Assembly: GCA_015478945.1 (NCBI GenBank)
Contig: JABUQX010142688.1
Coordinates: 1 to 10,000 of the forward strand
Direction: 5' to 3'
Source: Trachelipus rathkii
Taxonomy: Eukaryota; Arthropoda; Malacostraca; Isopoda; Trachelipodidae
Length of the DNA stretch: 10,000 nucleotides
In this document: positions 9,345 to 10,000 of the stretch, in pieces
Layout of the letters: every line of letters starts with the position of its first letter
Position numbering within the stretch: position 1 is the first letter of the stretch
Notes under the pieces: model-generated
Database searches by the model: none
The model's input: only the letters and a program-made list of their open reading frames with translations
Told to the model about the DNA's origin: nothing
Position numbers and translations under genes: made by a program

Positions 9345-9880
9345 TAAATTCTTAAAAATTTATTCAGGTTATGATAAGAACACCTCCGTTAAACTATCTG
9401 CCATTATATTTGAAAATAAAAGCAAATCAAAATCTTGTTTTCACTACATAAATGAAAACACATTTTTAAAATCCCCTGAAAATAAATTTTATCTTTTTAC
9501 TTAAGAACGGCACTTATATGTTGTAATTAATATTTTTATAACGGCAATTTTTGTGTTGATAATGGTAGGGCAAGACCCAAGCAACACCATTTTTTATAAA
9601 AATCACAGAAACGACTCTAAATGAGTTGTTATGAAGAATTAAAAAAAAAATGACTTACGTCTTTAGAGGAAAAAGTTACAGACTTGCAAAGTATTGAATA
9701 ATAATACAAGGTTTTGCTTATATTGAAACTGATCGGATCTTGATTTTATTGCACTATATGTCGTAGGCGACTATACAAATCGGGAAAACGAAGAAAGACT
9801 ATGAGTCTCAGATATGCTGTGGAGACTATAGTGAGAAATCAATATAGTCGGAAAATATATAAATCCATAAAATTTAATTC
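9345..9880. other. Unique AT-rich DNA, no gene seen
   Basis: About 535 bases of ordinary AT-rich sequence. No frame of coding quality, tRNA-like box pair or transposon motif was found on either strand. Confidence 0.5.
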
Positions 9881-9908
9881 TTAATATATATATATATTAT
9901 TATTATTA

Positions 9909-9953
<45 letters not shown>

Positions 9954-10000
9954 GTATATATATACATATTATTATTATTATTATTATATTATTATTATTA
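9881..10000. repeat. TA/ATT compound microsatellite, cut by the window edge
   Basis: A short TA run is followed by ATT blocks with TATATA steps, the same mosaic as at 3650-4125. It continues beyond the window. Confidence 0.92.

Overview
The window looks like non-coding DNA from a eukaryote, probably an invertebrate with a microsatellite-rich genome. It is strongly AT-rich, and roughly a third is simple repeat: (ATT/AAT)n, (TA)n, (CA/TG)n and (CT)n. The rest holds fossils of three classes of transposon. I see no intact host gene, no rRNA, no functional tRNA, no CRISPR array and no bacterial operon layout. A short degenerate run of the arthropod-type telomere motif (TTAGG) near 7690, together with the abundance of simple repeats, points weakly to an arthropod such as a crustacean. 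A mollusc cannot be excluded from sequence alone.

Layout. Bases 1-424 are AT-rich low-complexity DNA. Bases 602-1360 and 1652-1990 are long (ATT)n tracts. Bases 2000-3580 are mostly unique AT-rich DNA holding a possible tRNA-derived SINE scrap, three tight hairpins, a five-copy 14-bp minisatellite and a mariner transposase fossil. Bases 3583-4125 are (TA)n followed by a mixed TA/ATT tract. Bases 4126-7414, minus strand, are one 5'-truncated non-LTR retrotransposon (LINE) coding for half of a PHD-like zinc finger, an APE-type endonuclease, a reverse transcriptase (YADD) and a C-terminal zinc knuckle. Bases 7415-7562 are (TA)n. Bases 7563-7835 hold a short unique block, the TTAGG-like motif, (CT)n and the start of (CA)n. 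Bases 7837-8632 are a near-symmetrical block of three tRNA-derived SINE copies, bracketed by (CA)n(TA)n on the left and (TA)n(TG)n on the right. Bases 9042-9344 are (GAT)n then (AAT)n. Bases 9345-9880 are unique and featureless, and 9881-10000 is a TA/ATT compound repeat.

The most notable object is the LINE. Read by hand through about 1,090 codons it needs about nine frame corrections, six of them at homopolymer runs, yet I find no premature stop made by a base substitution. It is therefore either a young copy or one whose frame is broken by assembly indels. The second is the SINE cluster, whose two outer copies face away from each other with matching tails and could fold into a long hairpin. 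I did not find evidence of a previously undescribed gene system; the novelty here is in repeat biology.
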